From contig JBGTKH010000542.1 of the NCBI GenBank assembly GCA_041744735.1, positions 1 to 11,759 of the forward strand: DNA of 11,759 bases, given 5' to 3'. The translations under genes and the position numbers were made by a program. The stretch is from JBGTKH01 sp041744735 (GTDB lineage Bacteria > Planctomycetota > Planctomycetia > Pirellulales > Pirellulaceae). Positions within the stretch are counted from its first letter, which is position 1. Each line of letters starts with the position of its first letter. The notes beneath the pieces are model-generated. The model did no database searches, was not told where the DNA came from, and was given only the letters and a program-made list of their open reading frames with translations. Below are positions 6,037 to 11,759 of this stretch, one piece after another.

Positions 6037-6615
6037 ATGACAGACCCACCGACTGGCAAACTGGTCATCATTTCCGGACCATCCGGGGCCGGGAAATCGA
6101 CGGTTGTACGGCGGCTGATCCAGCGCTGCCCGTTGCCGCTGGTGCTCAGTGTGTCGGCCACGACCCGGCCGCCGCGGAGAGGGGAACGTGACGGCGTCGA
6201 GTACCATTTTCTCTCGCGCGAGGAATTTGCCCGCCGCCGCGCCGCTGGTGAATTTCTGGAATGTAAGGAGGTTTTCGGCCGCGGCGACTGGTACGGGACG
6301 CTTCAAAGCGAAGTGACCACTGGCCTTGCAGCCGGGAAGTGGGTAGTTTTAGAAATTGACGTGGAAGGTGCCCTCGCCGTCCTGGAACAACATCCTGCCG
6401 CCATTACCATCTTTTTACACCCTGGCTCGACCGCGGAACTGGAGCGGCGGCTGCGCGCCCGCGGCACGGAGTCCGAAGAGTCGATTCGCCGCCGCCTGGA
6501 AGTGGCCGGCCGGGAGATGACCTTCATCGACCGCTATCGCCACGAAGTCATCAACGACACGATCGATCAAGCCGTACAAGACATTTGTGACATTCTCACC
6601 CGCAGTGGAGATTGA
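6037..6615 (+). CDS. gmk: Guanylate kinase
   Basis: Phosphorylates GMP to GDP with ATP in purine nucleotide synthesis. The 192 residues contain the P-loop GPSGAGKST at 14-22, the GMP-binding block SVSATTRPPRRGERDGVEYH, the segment LECKEVFGRGDWYGT, and VVLEIDVEGA, which corresponds to the conserved EIDVQGA. The lid region ERRLRARGTESEESIRRRL and the C-terminal RYRHEVINDTI also match. Length is typical (about 190-210). No good Shine-Dalgarno sequence precedes ATG 6037, but no other start agrees with the family N-terminus. rpoZ follows five bases after its stop, the gmk-rpoZ order also known in E. coli. Confidence 0.97.
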   Translation: MTDPPTGKLVIISGPSGAGKSTVVRRLIQRCPLPLVLSVSATTRPPRRGERDGVEYHFLSREEFARRRAAGEFLECKEVFGRGDWYGTLQSEVTTGLAAGKWVVLEIDVEGALAVLEQHPAAITIFLHPGSTAELERRLRARGTESEESIRRRLEVAGREMTFIDRYRHEVINDTIDQAVQDICDILTRSGD

Positions 6616-6620
6616 CCTGC

Positions 6621-6884
6621 ATGCTCGACGAACTGAAGGAAGAACAAGTCGTAAACAAAGTCGGCGGCCGCTTTAAGCTTTCCACGCTGATTCAAAAGCG
6701 CCTGGTACAGCTTAACGCCGGCAGCCGGGCGTTGGTGGACCTGAACACGCGGGACAAAATGGAAATCGTCCTGCAAGAGATCGTGCAGGACAAGATTTAC
6801 CTGGACACATCGAACGAGGTGAAAATCACCGGCGACCTGCAGGACAGCGGCGGCCTGCCGGAACTGAATCTGGACGAACTATGA
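6621..6884 (+). CDS. rpoZ: DNA-directed RNA polymerase omega subunit
   Basis: Omega is the small subunit that helps assemble RNA polymerase by holding the beta-prime chain. The 87-residue product shows the omega core: VVNKVGGRFKLSTLIQKRLV (helix 1) and QLNAGSRALVDLNTRDKMEI (helix 2), then an acidic tail ending LPELNLDEL. Identification rests on this pattern together with its place directly after gmk and before coaC. ATG 6621 is preferred because GGAG lies ten bases upstream; a TTG at 6612 overlapping the gmk stop would add MTC and has no ribosome-binding site. The stop overlaps the coaC start in ATGA, so the two are likely translationally coupled. Confidence 0.88.
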   Translation: MLDELKEEQVVNKVGGRFKLSTLIQKRLVQLNAGSRALVDLNTRDKMEIVLQEIVQDKIYLDTSNEVKITGDLQDSGGLPELNLDEL

Positions 6885-7426
6885 ATGGCCGCGAAGTGCT
6901 CATCGGGGTCACCGGCGGCATCGCCGCGTACAAGACGGCGGCGCTGGTCAGCCAATTGGTGCAGGCCGGCGCGGGTGTCAGCGTGGTGATGACCGAAACG
7001 GCGGGCCAGTTCATCGGCGCCGCCACTTTCGCCGCTCTCACCGGCCGCCCCGTTTCCACTCGCGTGTTCGACGAACAAGCGTTTCCGCTCGGCGCGCATA
7101 TCACGCTGGCCGAACGAGCCGAACTGATGTGCATCGCGCCGGCCACGGCCGACTTCCTGGCCAAGATGGCGCACGGCCTGGCCGATGACCTCTTGAGCAC
7201 GCTGTATCTCTCGTTTCGCGGCCCGGTGCTTGTGGCGCCGGCCATGAACTGCGAAATGTGGGACAAGCCCGCCGTGCAGCGCAACGTTGCTCAACTACGC
7301 GCCGACGGCGTGCACGTCATCGATCCCGAAGAAGGCTGGTTAAGCTGCCGCACCCGCGGCGTTGGCCGCATGGCTGCCCCAGAAAAGATCTTCGCCGTCA
7401 TCCAACAAAATCTTAAGAGTCATTAG
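6881..7426 (+). CDS. coaC: Phosphopantothenoylcysteine decarboxylase (CoaC domain, stand-alone)
   Basis: A flavin-dependent decarboxylase of coenzyme A synthesis that makes 4'-phosphopantetheine. The HFCD-type flavoprotein motifs are all visible: GVTGGIAAYK (9-18), catalytic His73 in AHITLAERAELMCIAPATAD, the APAMNCEMW motif with Asn123, and the substrate clamp LSCRTRGVGRM with Cys156 as the conserved cysteine. These correspond to His75, Asn125 and Cys158 of E. coli Dfp. The reading frame stops at residue 181, where bifunctional CoaBC would continue into the synthetase half; here that half is a separate gene 91 bp downstream, past a heptamer repeat array. The stop codon lies within the first repeat unit. 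Confidence 0.95.
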   Translation: MNGREVLIGVTGGIAAYKTAALVSQLVQAGAGVSVVMTETAGQFIGAATFAALTGRPVSTRVFDEQAFPLGAHITLAERAELMCIAPATADFLAKMAHGLADDLLSTLYLSFRGPVLVAPAMNCEMWDKPAVQRNVAQLRADGVHVIDPEEGWLSCRTRGVGRMAAPEKIFAVIQQNLKSH

Positions 7427-7510
7427 TCATTTGTCATTTGTCATTTGTCATTTGTCATTTGTCATTGGAAAGAGTTTTCGGTGTTCTACAAATGACAAAT
7501 GACGAATGAC
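7419..7510 (+). repeat. Heptamer array (GTCATTT)n with inverted copies between coaC and coaB
   Basis: Seven tandem units at 7419-7467 read GTCATTA, five perfect GTCATTT, then GTCATTG. After a 22-base spacer, three units in opposite orientation follow at 7490-7510 (AAATGAC, AAATGAC, GAATGAC). The two sets can pair as a hairpin of about 20 bp with slippage. The first unit contains the coaC stop codon, and the last inverted unit contains an in-frame ATG (7506) for coaB. There are no spacers of CRISPR type. Confidence 0.9.
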
Positions 7511-7517
7511 CAATCCC

Positions 7518-8153
7518 ATGTCCCGCATCCTGATCACTTCCGGCCCGACGCGACAATACTTGGACCCGGTCCGGTATTTAACGAATGCCTCGAGCGGCCG
7601 CATGGGGCGAGCGTTGGCGGAAGCCGCGCTGGCCGACGGACATGAAACGATCGTGGTCAGCGGTCCGGTTGAGGTGGAGTATCCCAGCGGCGTCGAATTG
7701 ATCAATGTGACTTCGACCGAAGAGTTGCTGGACGTTTGCCGGCAAGTCTTCCCGCGTTGCGACGGCCTGATTGGTGCAGCCGCGCCGTGTGACTATCGCC
7801 CGGTGAGAGTCGAATCGCAAAAGATCACCAAGACCGGCGGCCCGCTGACGTTGCAGTTAATCGAAACGCCCGACGTCGTCGCCACGCTCGGCGCCGAAAA
7901 GCAGCCCGGCCAGTGGCTCGTGGGTTTTGCTTTGGAAACGGAAGACCAACGCTTCCGCGCTCTGACGAAGCTGGAAAAGAAAAGCTGCGACCTGATCGTA
8001 CTCAACGGCCCCCAAGCCATGAACTCGCTCGAAAACCAAGTCGAAGTCCTCGACCGCGCCGGCACCATCGTCGCCACCCTCGCCGGTTCCAAAGAATCCG
8101 TCGCCCGCGGCATCTTCCAAATCATTCGTCAGCGATTAATCGAAGGGCGGTGA
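7518..8153 (+). CDS. coaB: Phosphopantothenate-cysteine ligase (CoaB domain, stand-alone)
   Basis: Couples cysteine to 4'-phosphopantothenate in coenzyme A synthesis, the reaction just before CoaC. The 211 residues carry the synthetase motifs: ILITSGPTRQYLDPVRYLTN then ASSGRMG at the N-terminus (nucleotide binding), AAAPCDYRP, the lysine loop SQKITKTGG, ETPDVV, VGFALETE, and KKSCDLIVLN near the dimer interface. This is the C-terminal half of what is a fused CoaBC protein in E. coli. ATG 7518 puts the family start MSRILITSGPTR at residue 1. ATG 7506 would add four residues encoded by the repeat array. Neither has a clear Shine-Dalgarno sequence, so expression may depend on coupling through the array. 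It converges with the DUF5615 gene, only 10 bp separating the stops. Confidence 0.93.
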   Translation: MSRILITSGPTRQYLDPVRYLTNASSGRMGRALAEAALADGHETIVVSGPVEVEYPSGVELINVTSTEELLDVCRQVFPRCDGLIGAAAPCDYRPVRVESQKITKTGGPLTLQLIETPDVVATLGAEKQPGQWLVGFALETEDQRFRALTKLEKKSCDLIVLNGPQAMNSLENQVEVLDRAGTIVATLAGSKESVARGIFQIIRQRLIEGR

Positions 8154-8163
8154 TTCGATTTGG

Positions 8164-8526
8164 TCATCGGTAATGGTTTAACGCGATCAGTTGATCGGCG
8201 AGTGGCACACCTGCAGAGTCGAGGTTGCTCAACGCACCTATTATCTCGGACGGCCGCATGTTTTTCCTTCGATCGGACTCTTCGTAGACGATGATCAGCC
8301 CCAAGTGGTGGCCACCAATTCCCATTGCAAATTCATGCAAAGATTCAAAGTCGTTTGCATTTCGAGTCAACAGCGGAATCTGCTGGGAAGCCGCGTATAG
8401 AAAGTGCAGCGCGTCGTGGTGGCCTGAATTACCGATTGACCGAGGTGATACACGTCGGTGCGATCGGGCGGTTGCGAGCCGGATCAACAGATCCTGATCC
8501 ACGTCGTCGTCCAAGTAGCAGATCAT
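8164..8526 (-). CDS. DUF5615 PIN-like protein, putative toxin
   Basis: A 120-residue protein of the PIN-like DUF5615 type. It starts MICYLDDDVDQDLL, matching the family's N-terminal acidic cluster, and contains LLTRNANDFESLHE, matching the second conserved block (LLTRDxDF). PIN-like proteins of this kind are thought to be nucleases and are often paired with a DUF433 protein in putative type II toxin-antitoxin modules. Its ATG overlaps the stop of the upstream DUF433 gene in ATGA, the usual coupled arrangement. A solitary stress-related nuclease is an alternative. Toxicity and RNase activity are inferred from family context only. Confidence 0.75.
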   Translation of the reverse strand: MICYLDDDVDQDLLIRLATARSHRRVSPRSIGNSGHHDALHFLYAASQQIPLLTRNANDFESLHEFAMGIGGHHLGLIIVYEESDRRKNMRPSEIIGALSNLDSAGVPLADQLIALNHYR

Positions 8527-8816
8527 TCAGACAGCCTTAGGTAGCCCTTCGCGATCGCCTGCTCGCGGATGCGACGACGCTCGGCTGCCAGGAATTCCTC
8601 ATTGGCGTGCACGTAACTGATCGACTCCAGAACCGCCTCGACTGGAATGTGATACGCGGCGGCGATCTCGGCCGGGGTCAACCCCTCGTTTTCCATATCG
8701 CTGACCAATGACTGAGCTCTCAAGCTACGCCCGCACACAAACAACTCCCGATAGCCGGACCCCGAACGCGGCGCGAGGTGGCGATACGATTGCGCTCTGA
8801 CGACAGACTGGGCCAT
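8523..8816 (-). CDS. DUF433 domain protein, putative antitoxin
   Basis: A 97-residue protein with the DUF433 winged-helix-like core: LFVCGRSLRAQSLVSDMENE, then GLTPAEIAAAYHIPVEAVLE and SISYVHANEEFLAAERRR. DUF433 proteins are small putative DNA-binding antitoxins that partner PIN-like toxins. I chose ATG 8816 because GGAG precedes it by seven bases and because the longer frame to 8900 (MEICFCWPIGR) has no conserved sequence. A TAAAAT hexamer on the minus strand (8866-8861) is a possible -10 box, with no good -35. It overlaps the downstream DUF5615 gene by 4 bp. The N-terminal segment YRHLAPRSGSGYREL is typical of the longer DUF433 subgroup. Confidence 0.75.
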   Translation of the reverse strand: MAQSVVRAQSYRHLAPRSGSGYRELFVCGRSLRAQSLVSDMENEGLTPAEIAAAYHIPVEAVLESISYVHANEEFLAAERRRIREQAIAKGYLRLSE

Positions 8817-9028
8817 GAATAATCTCCAATCTCCAAGCCGGCCAACAACACCTACGAAATATTTTACCCTTCCAATCGGCCAACAGAAACAGATTTCCAA
8901 GGTCGCCGAAAAGTTTTCCTAATCCGCAAATTCGGCACAAGTAAACGAGCTTCGGCCGCCGATAACCGTCGTGTCCGCGCTGATCGTGCGCTTCACTTGG
9001 GAACTCCGCTAGAGCAGAGATCGCTAGC

Positions 9029-9901
9029 ATGAGACTTTGTTTCTACGTCTTGCTTTTCTTACTGGCCGCAGGGGCCGGCTGCACGACGACTCGTTCGACA
9101 GATACGCAGCGAACGGCGCTGGAACAATTGCTGATCTCCAACGCGACGGATCAGGCACTCAACAAAGTGGACTTCCGGCCGCTAGGCGGACGCAAGGTGT
9201 TTGTCAGCGACAAGTACTTCGATTCGGTTGACAAGACATACGTGCTGGGAACGATCCGCCACAAGGTGCTCGCGGTCGGTGCGACGATCGCCGAGAAGGC
9301 CGAAGACGCGGAGGTGATTCTCGAAGTCCGCAGCGGTGCGTTGGGCACGGACCGCACCGAGGGCTTCATCGGCCTGCCGCAAATTGCCATGCCGCTGCCG
9401 TTGCCCGTGGCGATTCCCGAGCTGAAAATCTTCGCCCGCAAAACGCAGATCGGCACCGCCAAGATTGGACTGGTAGCTTACGACGCCAAAACGAAGGAAG
9501 CGATCGGCAGCGGTGCAGCGGCGATGGCTCGGGCGGACGACAGCAACTGGTACCTGTTAGGCATCGGCCCGTATAACAGCGGCAGCGTGCGCGAGGAATT
9601 GGTTGCCGGCACGGGACAAGGCACCTTTGACTCGATTCGCAAGTATGCCTGGTACGAGAAGCCCGAACCGAAGCCGTTGATTGCGGCGTTTGAACCTGCC
9701 GCGCAGTACGACCTGCCACAAATCGCCGAGAACGCGCCGTATTCTGTTGCGCCCCCGCCGCCTAACGCCGGACCCAACCCGCACTCAGTCCCGTGGCCCC
9801 CGCCGGGACCGCAGAATTTCGAGGGCCAGCCCGCCCCGTGGCAGCAACCGCCTCCGGGCGCCATGAACTGGCCGCCTCCCCAGGAATCTTGGCAACGCTA
9901 A
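9029..9901 (+). CDS. Putative lipoprotein, DUF6655-like, with proline-rich tail
   Basis: A 290-residue exported protein. The N-terminus MRLCFYVLLFLLAAGAGC is a lipoprotein signal peptide with a slightly atypical lipobox (AGAGC, Cys18). The mature part begins TTTRSTDTQRTALEQLLISN and contains VDFRPLGGRKVFVSDKYF, EDAEVILEVRSGALGTDRTE, PVAIPELKIFARKTQIGTAK and WYLLGIGPYNSGSVREEL. I associate this pattern with the planctomycete family DUF6655, from memory and with moderate confidence; its function is unknown. The final 60 or so residues are Pro/Gln/Asn-rich (PPPPNAGPNPHSVPWPPPGP) and probably disordered. The ribosome-binding site is weak (GCAGAG). It stands alone, divergent from the DUF433/DUF5615 pair and convergent with the next gene. 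Confidence 0.8.
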   Translation: MRLCFYVLLFLLAAGAGCTTTRSTDTQRTALEQLLISNATDQALNKVDFRPLGGRKVFVSDKYFDSVDKTYVLGTIRHKVLAVGATIAEKAEDAEVILEVRSGALGTDRTEGFIGLPQIAMPLPLPVAIPELKIFARKTQIGTAKIGLVAYDAKTKEAIGSGAAAMARADDSNWYLLGIGPYNSGSVREELVAGTGQGTFDSIRKYAWYEKPEPKPLIAAFEPAAQYDLPQIAENAPYSVAPPPPNAGPNPHSVPWPPPGPQNFEGQPAPWQQPPPGAMNWPPPQESWQR

Positions 9902-9909
9902 AGAACCCA

Positions 9910-10112
9910 CATCATAACCCGAAGCGTAAGCGAGGGAATTTCACAGTGTCCCCTCGCTTACGCTTTTTGAAGTTGCGCGTTTCAATTGATGGTAGCCGAA
10001 TTCGCCAGAATTTGGACGGTCTTGTGTTGAACTCGAAAACCAAATTCTGGCGAATTCGGCTACAAATTGATGCTAGCGCAACTTCAAAACTTACGCTGCG
10101 GGTTACGATGGA
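9910..10112. repeat. REP-like palindrome interrupted by a nested MITE
   Basis: The left arm begins at 9910 (core AACCCGAAGCGTAAGCGAGG), and its partner is split into 9949-9964 (TCCCCTCGCTTACGCT) and 10098-10112 (GCGGGTTACGATGG at its end). Removing the element at 9965-10089 and one target copy rebuilds a palindrome of the same family as 1146-1214. It fills most of the 260-bp gap between two convergent genes; the remaining bases up to 10161 hold nothing I recognise. Confidence 0.8.
9965..10089. mobile_element. 125-bp MITE-like element nested in a REP-like palindrome, 8-bp TSD
   Basis: Perfect 14-bp terminal inverted repeats TTTTGAAGTTGCGC (9965-9978) and GCGCAACTTCAAAA (10076-10089) are flanked by CTTACGCT at 9957-9964 and 10090-10097, an 8-bp target duplication. 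A second, perfect 24-bp inverted repeat lies inside (9992-10015 and 10040-10063, core TAGCCGAATTCGCCAGAATT). There is no coding capacity. Its ends differ from those of the 829-939 and 1273-1354 elements, so it belongs to another family. Confidence 0.85.
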
Positions 10113-10161
10113 TGGCGGCTCGCAGCAATGAGCGGCGGACACGCTACCGAAGCCAAGTTCG

Positions 10162-11403
10162 CTAAAACGCTTGACTGACCACCTTCGGATTTGATTGCAA
10201 CCGCGGATTGCGAATCAATTCGTAAGAAAACGCGCCGAGCAACTCGCCCCGTCGTACTTCATGACAATCGCGGCACTGTTGCAATGCGCGCAATGATCCC
10301 AGCATCTCGATGCGATTCGGCGTGGCACGTGTGACGAGATCGTCGCCGGCTTGAAGCCGCTGTAGCGCGGTTGCCTCGAATTCGACTAGCGGGCGAGTTG
10401 GGGCGTCTCGAAGTTCGTTCATTTGCGGCAAGTGTTGCGAGACGTACACCGCCGGGTCGCGGAACTTCAGCAGACTGACCAGTTCCAGCCGCGTGATTTC
10501 CCAGCACTCCAGCGACAACTCTTGCTCATCGTCAGTGGGCTCGCCGCGATTCGGCCCGCCAATGTTGTCGACAATGGGTTTGTAGTTGAAACCATGCGGC
10601 ACGAAGCCAGCCACGTGGTCGCGATCCCGGATGTGACCAAAGTTGTAGGAGGCGACGAAGTCAGATTGGCCCTGGTCGTGAAATTCGGCCAGCGACGTTT
10701 CGTCGGGTATTCGCACACGCGCGTTACGCGCAGCGTGCTTGTCCTTTGGCAGCGGCACGACGGCCATACCTTCCGCCGAGCATTCCGCTGGCGCCTCGGC
10801 AAACGGAATTGGTTCCTCAGGCCACAGAGGGACGTAGCTCGGGCCGGGTGGACGAATCCGCGTAAGGCCGAAGCCGTCGCGCGCGATGAACTTATCGGTC
10901 TCTTCCGCGTGCAACAGTCGCAGTGATTCGGCGCGGAGAGCGACTGAGTTGTTTCCTTTCCAGTCTCTGTCGAGTTGTTTCTCCATCGCTGCCAAGTGAT
11001 CGCGTGCCGTCGGGCTCAACCGCACCACCGCACTTTCGCCAGTTCTCGATTCGTACGTCAGCCGCGCACTCATCGACCGATATGGGTAAGCCTTTTTCAG
11101 TTGCTCGACTTCGTGCCGCTTGAGGGCCATGATTTCGGCGAATGCCTCGGGGTTGGACTGCTGGAGATCGTCCAGTGCCAGGCCCAACTCCGCTCCCAAC
11201 AGGAAAAAGATGCCATGTTTCTCGTATAGACCTTGGATTTGCTGTCTCGTAAAGAATGCTTCGATCTCCGAATACTCGTCCAATTGTTCGTCGAGTACCG
11301 TGACCTTTGCGTCGCCCGCAACTTCAACCGTGGCCTGTCGACTACAACCAGAAAACACAACGCCGATAAGAAGAGGCGAGAGGACAAGTCGTAGAGCAGT
11401 CAT
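10162..11403 (-). CDS. Putative lipoprotein with C-terminal CxxCH haem-binding motif
   Basis: A 413-residue exported protein of no family I can name. The N-terminus MTALRLVLSPLLIGVVFSGC is a lipoprotein signal with lipobox FSGC and lipidated Cys20. The middle has a helical, charged region (about 40-190) and a segment rich in Pro and Gly (GLTRIRPPGPSYVPLWPEEP). Near the C-terminus QQCRDCHEVRRGELLGAFSY contains one CxxCH site (C377, C380, H381), so a single covalently bound c-type haem is likely, and an electron-transfer or redox-sensing role is possible. The rest does not resemble a standard class I cytochrome c. The start ATG 11403 follows GAGGAG by about seven bases. A CATAAT hexamer 45 bp upstream (11453-11448, minus strand) may be a -10 box. 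It is convergent with the DUF6655-like lipoprotein gene. Confidence 0.8.
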   Translation of the reverse strand: MTALRLVLSPLLIGVVFSGCSRQATVEVAGDAKVTVLDEQLDEYSEIEAFFTRQQIQGLYEKHGIFFLLGAELGLALDDLQQSNPEAFAEIMALKRHEVEQLKKAYPYRSMSARLTYESRTGESAVVRLSPTARDHLAAMEKQLDRDWKGNNSVALRAESLRLLHAEETDKFIARDGFGLTRIRPPGPSYVPLWPEEPIPFAEAPAECSAEGMAVVPLPKDKHAARNARVRIPDETSLAEFHDQGQSDFVASYNFGHIRDRDHVAGFVPHGFNYKPIVDNIGGPNRGEPTDDEQELSLECWEITRLELVSLLKFRDPAVYVSQHLPQMNELRDAPTRPLVEFEATALQRLQAGDDLVTRATPNRIEMLGSLRALQQCRDCHEVRRGELLGAFSYELIRNPRLQSNPKVVSQAF

Positions 11404-11525
11404 AACGAGCTCCTCAAGAGATGGACGCGCGATCCGTGCCGACCATCATTATGACGGAGATTCGCTCGGCGGCCAGATCAAAATCCTGGTGTCGCGGTCA
11501 CGACTTCGTAACATCGTCCCACGAC

Positions 11526-11759
11526 TCATCCCAGCCGCAGCCACTCGGGCAGCCGCTGTACTCGGCCTTGGCGGTCCACGCAGGCGATCGTGCTGTGGCC
11601 TTCGGCTAGAAGTTGGTCGCCGCGGTGTAGTTCGTACTGATGTTCGATCCGCGCCCCTTTGGCTCGCACGGTCGTGGTCCGCAGCCGCAGCAGGTCGTCG
11701 TAGTCGGCCGGCAGATAGTATTTGCACGCGATCTCCGACACGACCAGCAGCACGCCTTC
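11526..11759 (-). CDS. Acyl-CoA thioesterase, 4HBT/YbgC hotdog family (C-terminal part)
   Basis: The C-terminal 77 residues of a protein whose start lies beyond the right edge; the frame is open to the last base (EGVLLVVSEIACKYYLPADY). The pattern VVSEIACKYYLPADYDDLLR, then LRTTTVRAKGARIEHQYELH and EGHSTIACVDRQGRVQRLPE, fits the central helix exit and the C-terminal strands of YbgC-like 4-hydroxybenzoyl-CoA thioesterase hotdog proteins. These hydrolyse acyl-CoA thioesters in the cytosol; the substrate cannot be told from this part. The catalytic Asp near the N-terminus is not in the window. The gene ends 122 bp upstream of the CxxCH lipoprotein, on the same strand. Confidence 0.82.
   Translation of the reverse strand, partial: EGVLLVVSEIACKYYLPADYDDLLRLRTTTVRAKGARIEHQYELHRGDQLLAEGHSTIACVDRQGRVQRLPEWLRLG

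Noticed and set aside
5370..6161. Minus-strand open frame of 263 codons
   Set aside because: It lies opposite yicC, the G/T-rich gap and the gmk start, has no family features, and its composition follows from GC-rich codon use on the other strand.
7419..7510. CRISPR array
   Set aside because: Units are seven bases with no spacers, and part of the array is inverted.
8523..8900. Longer DUF433 reading from 8900
   Set aside because: The added 28 residues are unlike the family, while ATG 8816 has GGAG at the right distance.
9912..10142. Short ORFs on both strands encoding NPKRKRG-type peptides
   Set aside because: They are translations of the palindrome and the nested MITE-like element, not genes.

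Overview
The window looks like a chromosomal segment of a planctomycete, probably Pirellulales-like. This is inferred from the mix of seen features: a short DUF6655-type lipoprotein, a CxxCH lipoprotein, a DUF433/DUF5615 pair, a split CoaC/CoaB, and many palindromic intergenic repeats whose spurious translations (NPKRxRG, TDEGVRP, LTLRV) are familiar to me from that phylum. No rRNA, tRNA, CRISPR array, phage gene or transposase is visible.

Layout. Positions 1-1085 (minus strand) hold a decaying accessory locus: an edge fragment that seems frameshifted, and a DUF4157/eCIS-core metalloprotease-like gene whose 5' end is interrupted by a 111-bp MITE-like element with an 8-bp target duplication. 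Positions 945-1463 contain no gene but hold a REP-like palindrome, a second MITE-like element with closely similar ends, and a strong sigma70-type promoter.

Positions 1464-8153 (plus strand) form a housekeeping gene train: pheA (chorismate mutase/prephenate dehydratase), a type I-beta DAHP synthase, tpiA, secG, a YicC-family RNase, gmk, rpoZ, coaC and coaB. The first two genes are the entry and the phenylalanine branch of aromatic synthesis, both with ACT-like regulatory domains. gmk-rpoZ-coaC-coaB is a widely conserved neighbourhood. Genes within the train overlap by 4 bp or are separated by repeats: a 38-bp tandem duplication (tpiA-secG), a 27-bp-arm hairpin (secG-yicC), a G/T-rich stretch (yicC-gmk) and a heptamer array (coaC-coaB).

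Positions 8164-8816 (minus) carry a DUF433/DUF5615 putative toxin-antitoxin pair, convergent to coaB. Position 9029 onward holds a plus-strand lipoprotein and a convergent minus-strand lipoprotein with one haem-binding CxxCH motif. The 260-bp gap between them contains a MITE-like element nested inside a REP-like palindrome. The right edge holds the C-terminal part of a hotdog-fold thioesterase.

No complete novel system is demonstrable. The most distinctive content is the set of small non-autonomous elements with intact 8-bp duplications, one of which rewrote the N-terminus of the DUF4157 gene, and the 8-codon ORF created by the tpiA-end duplication.
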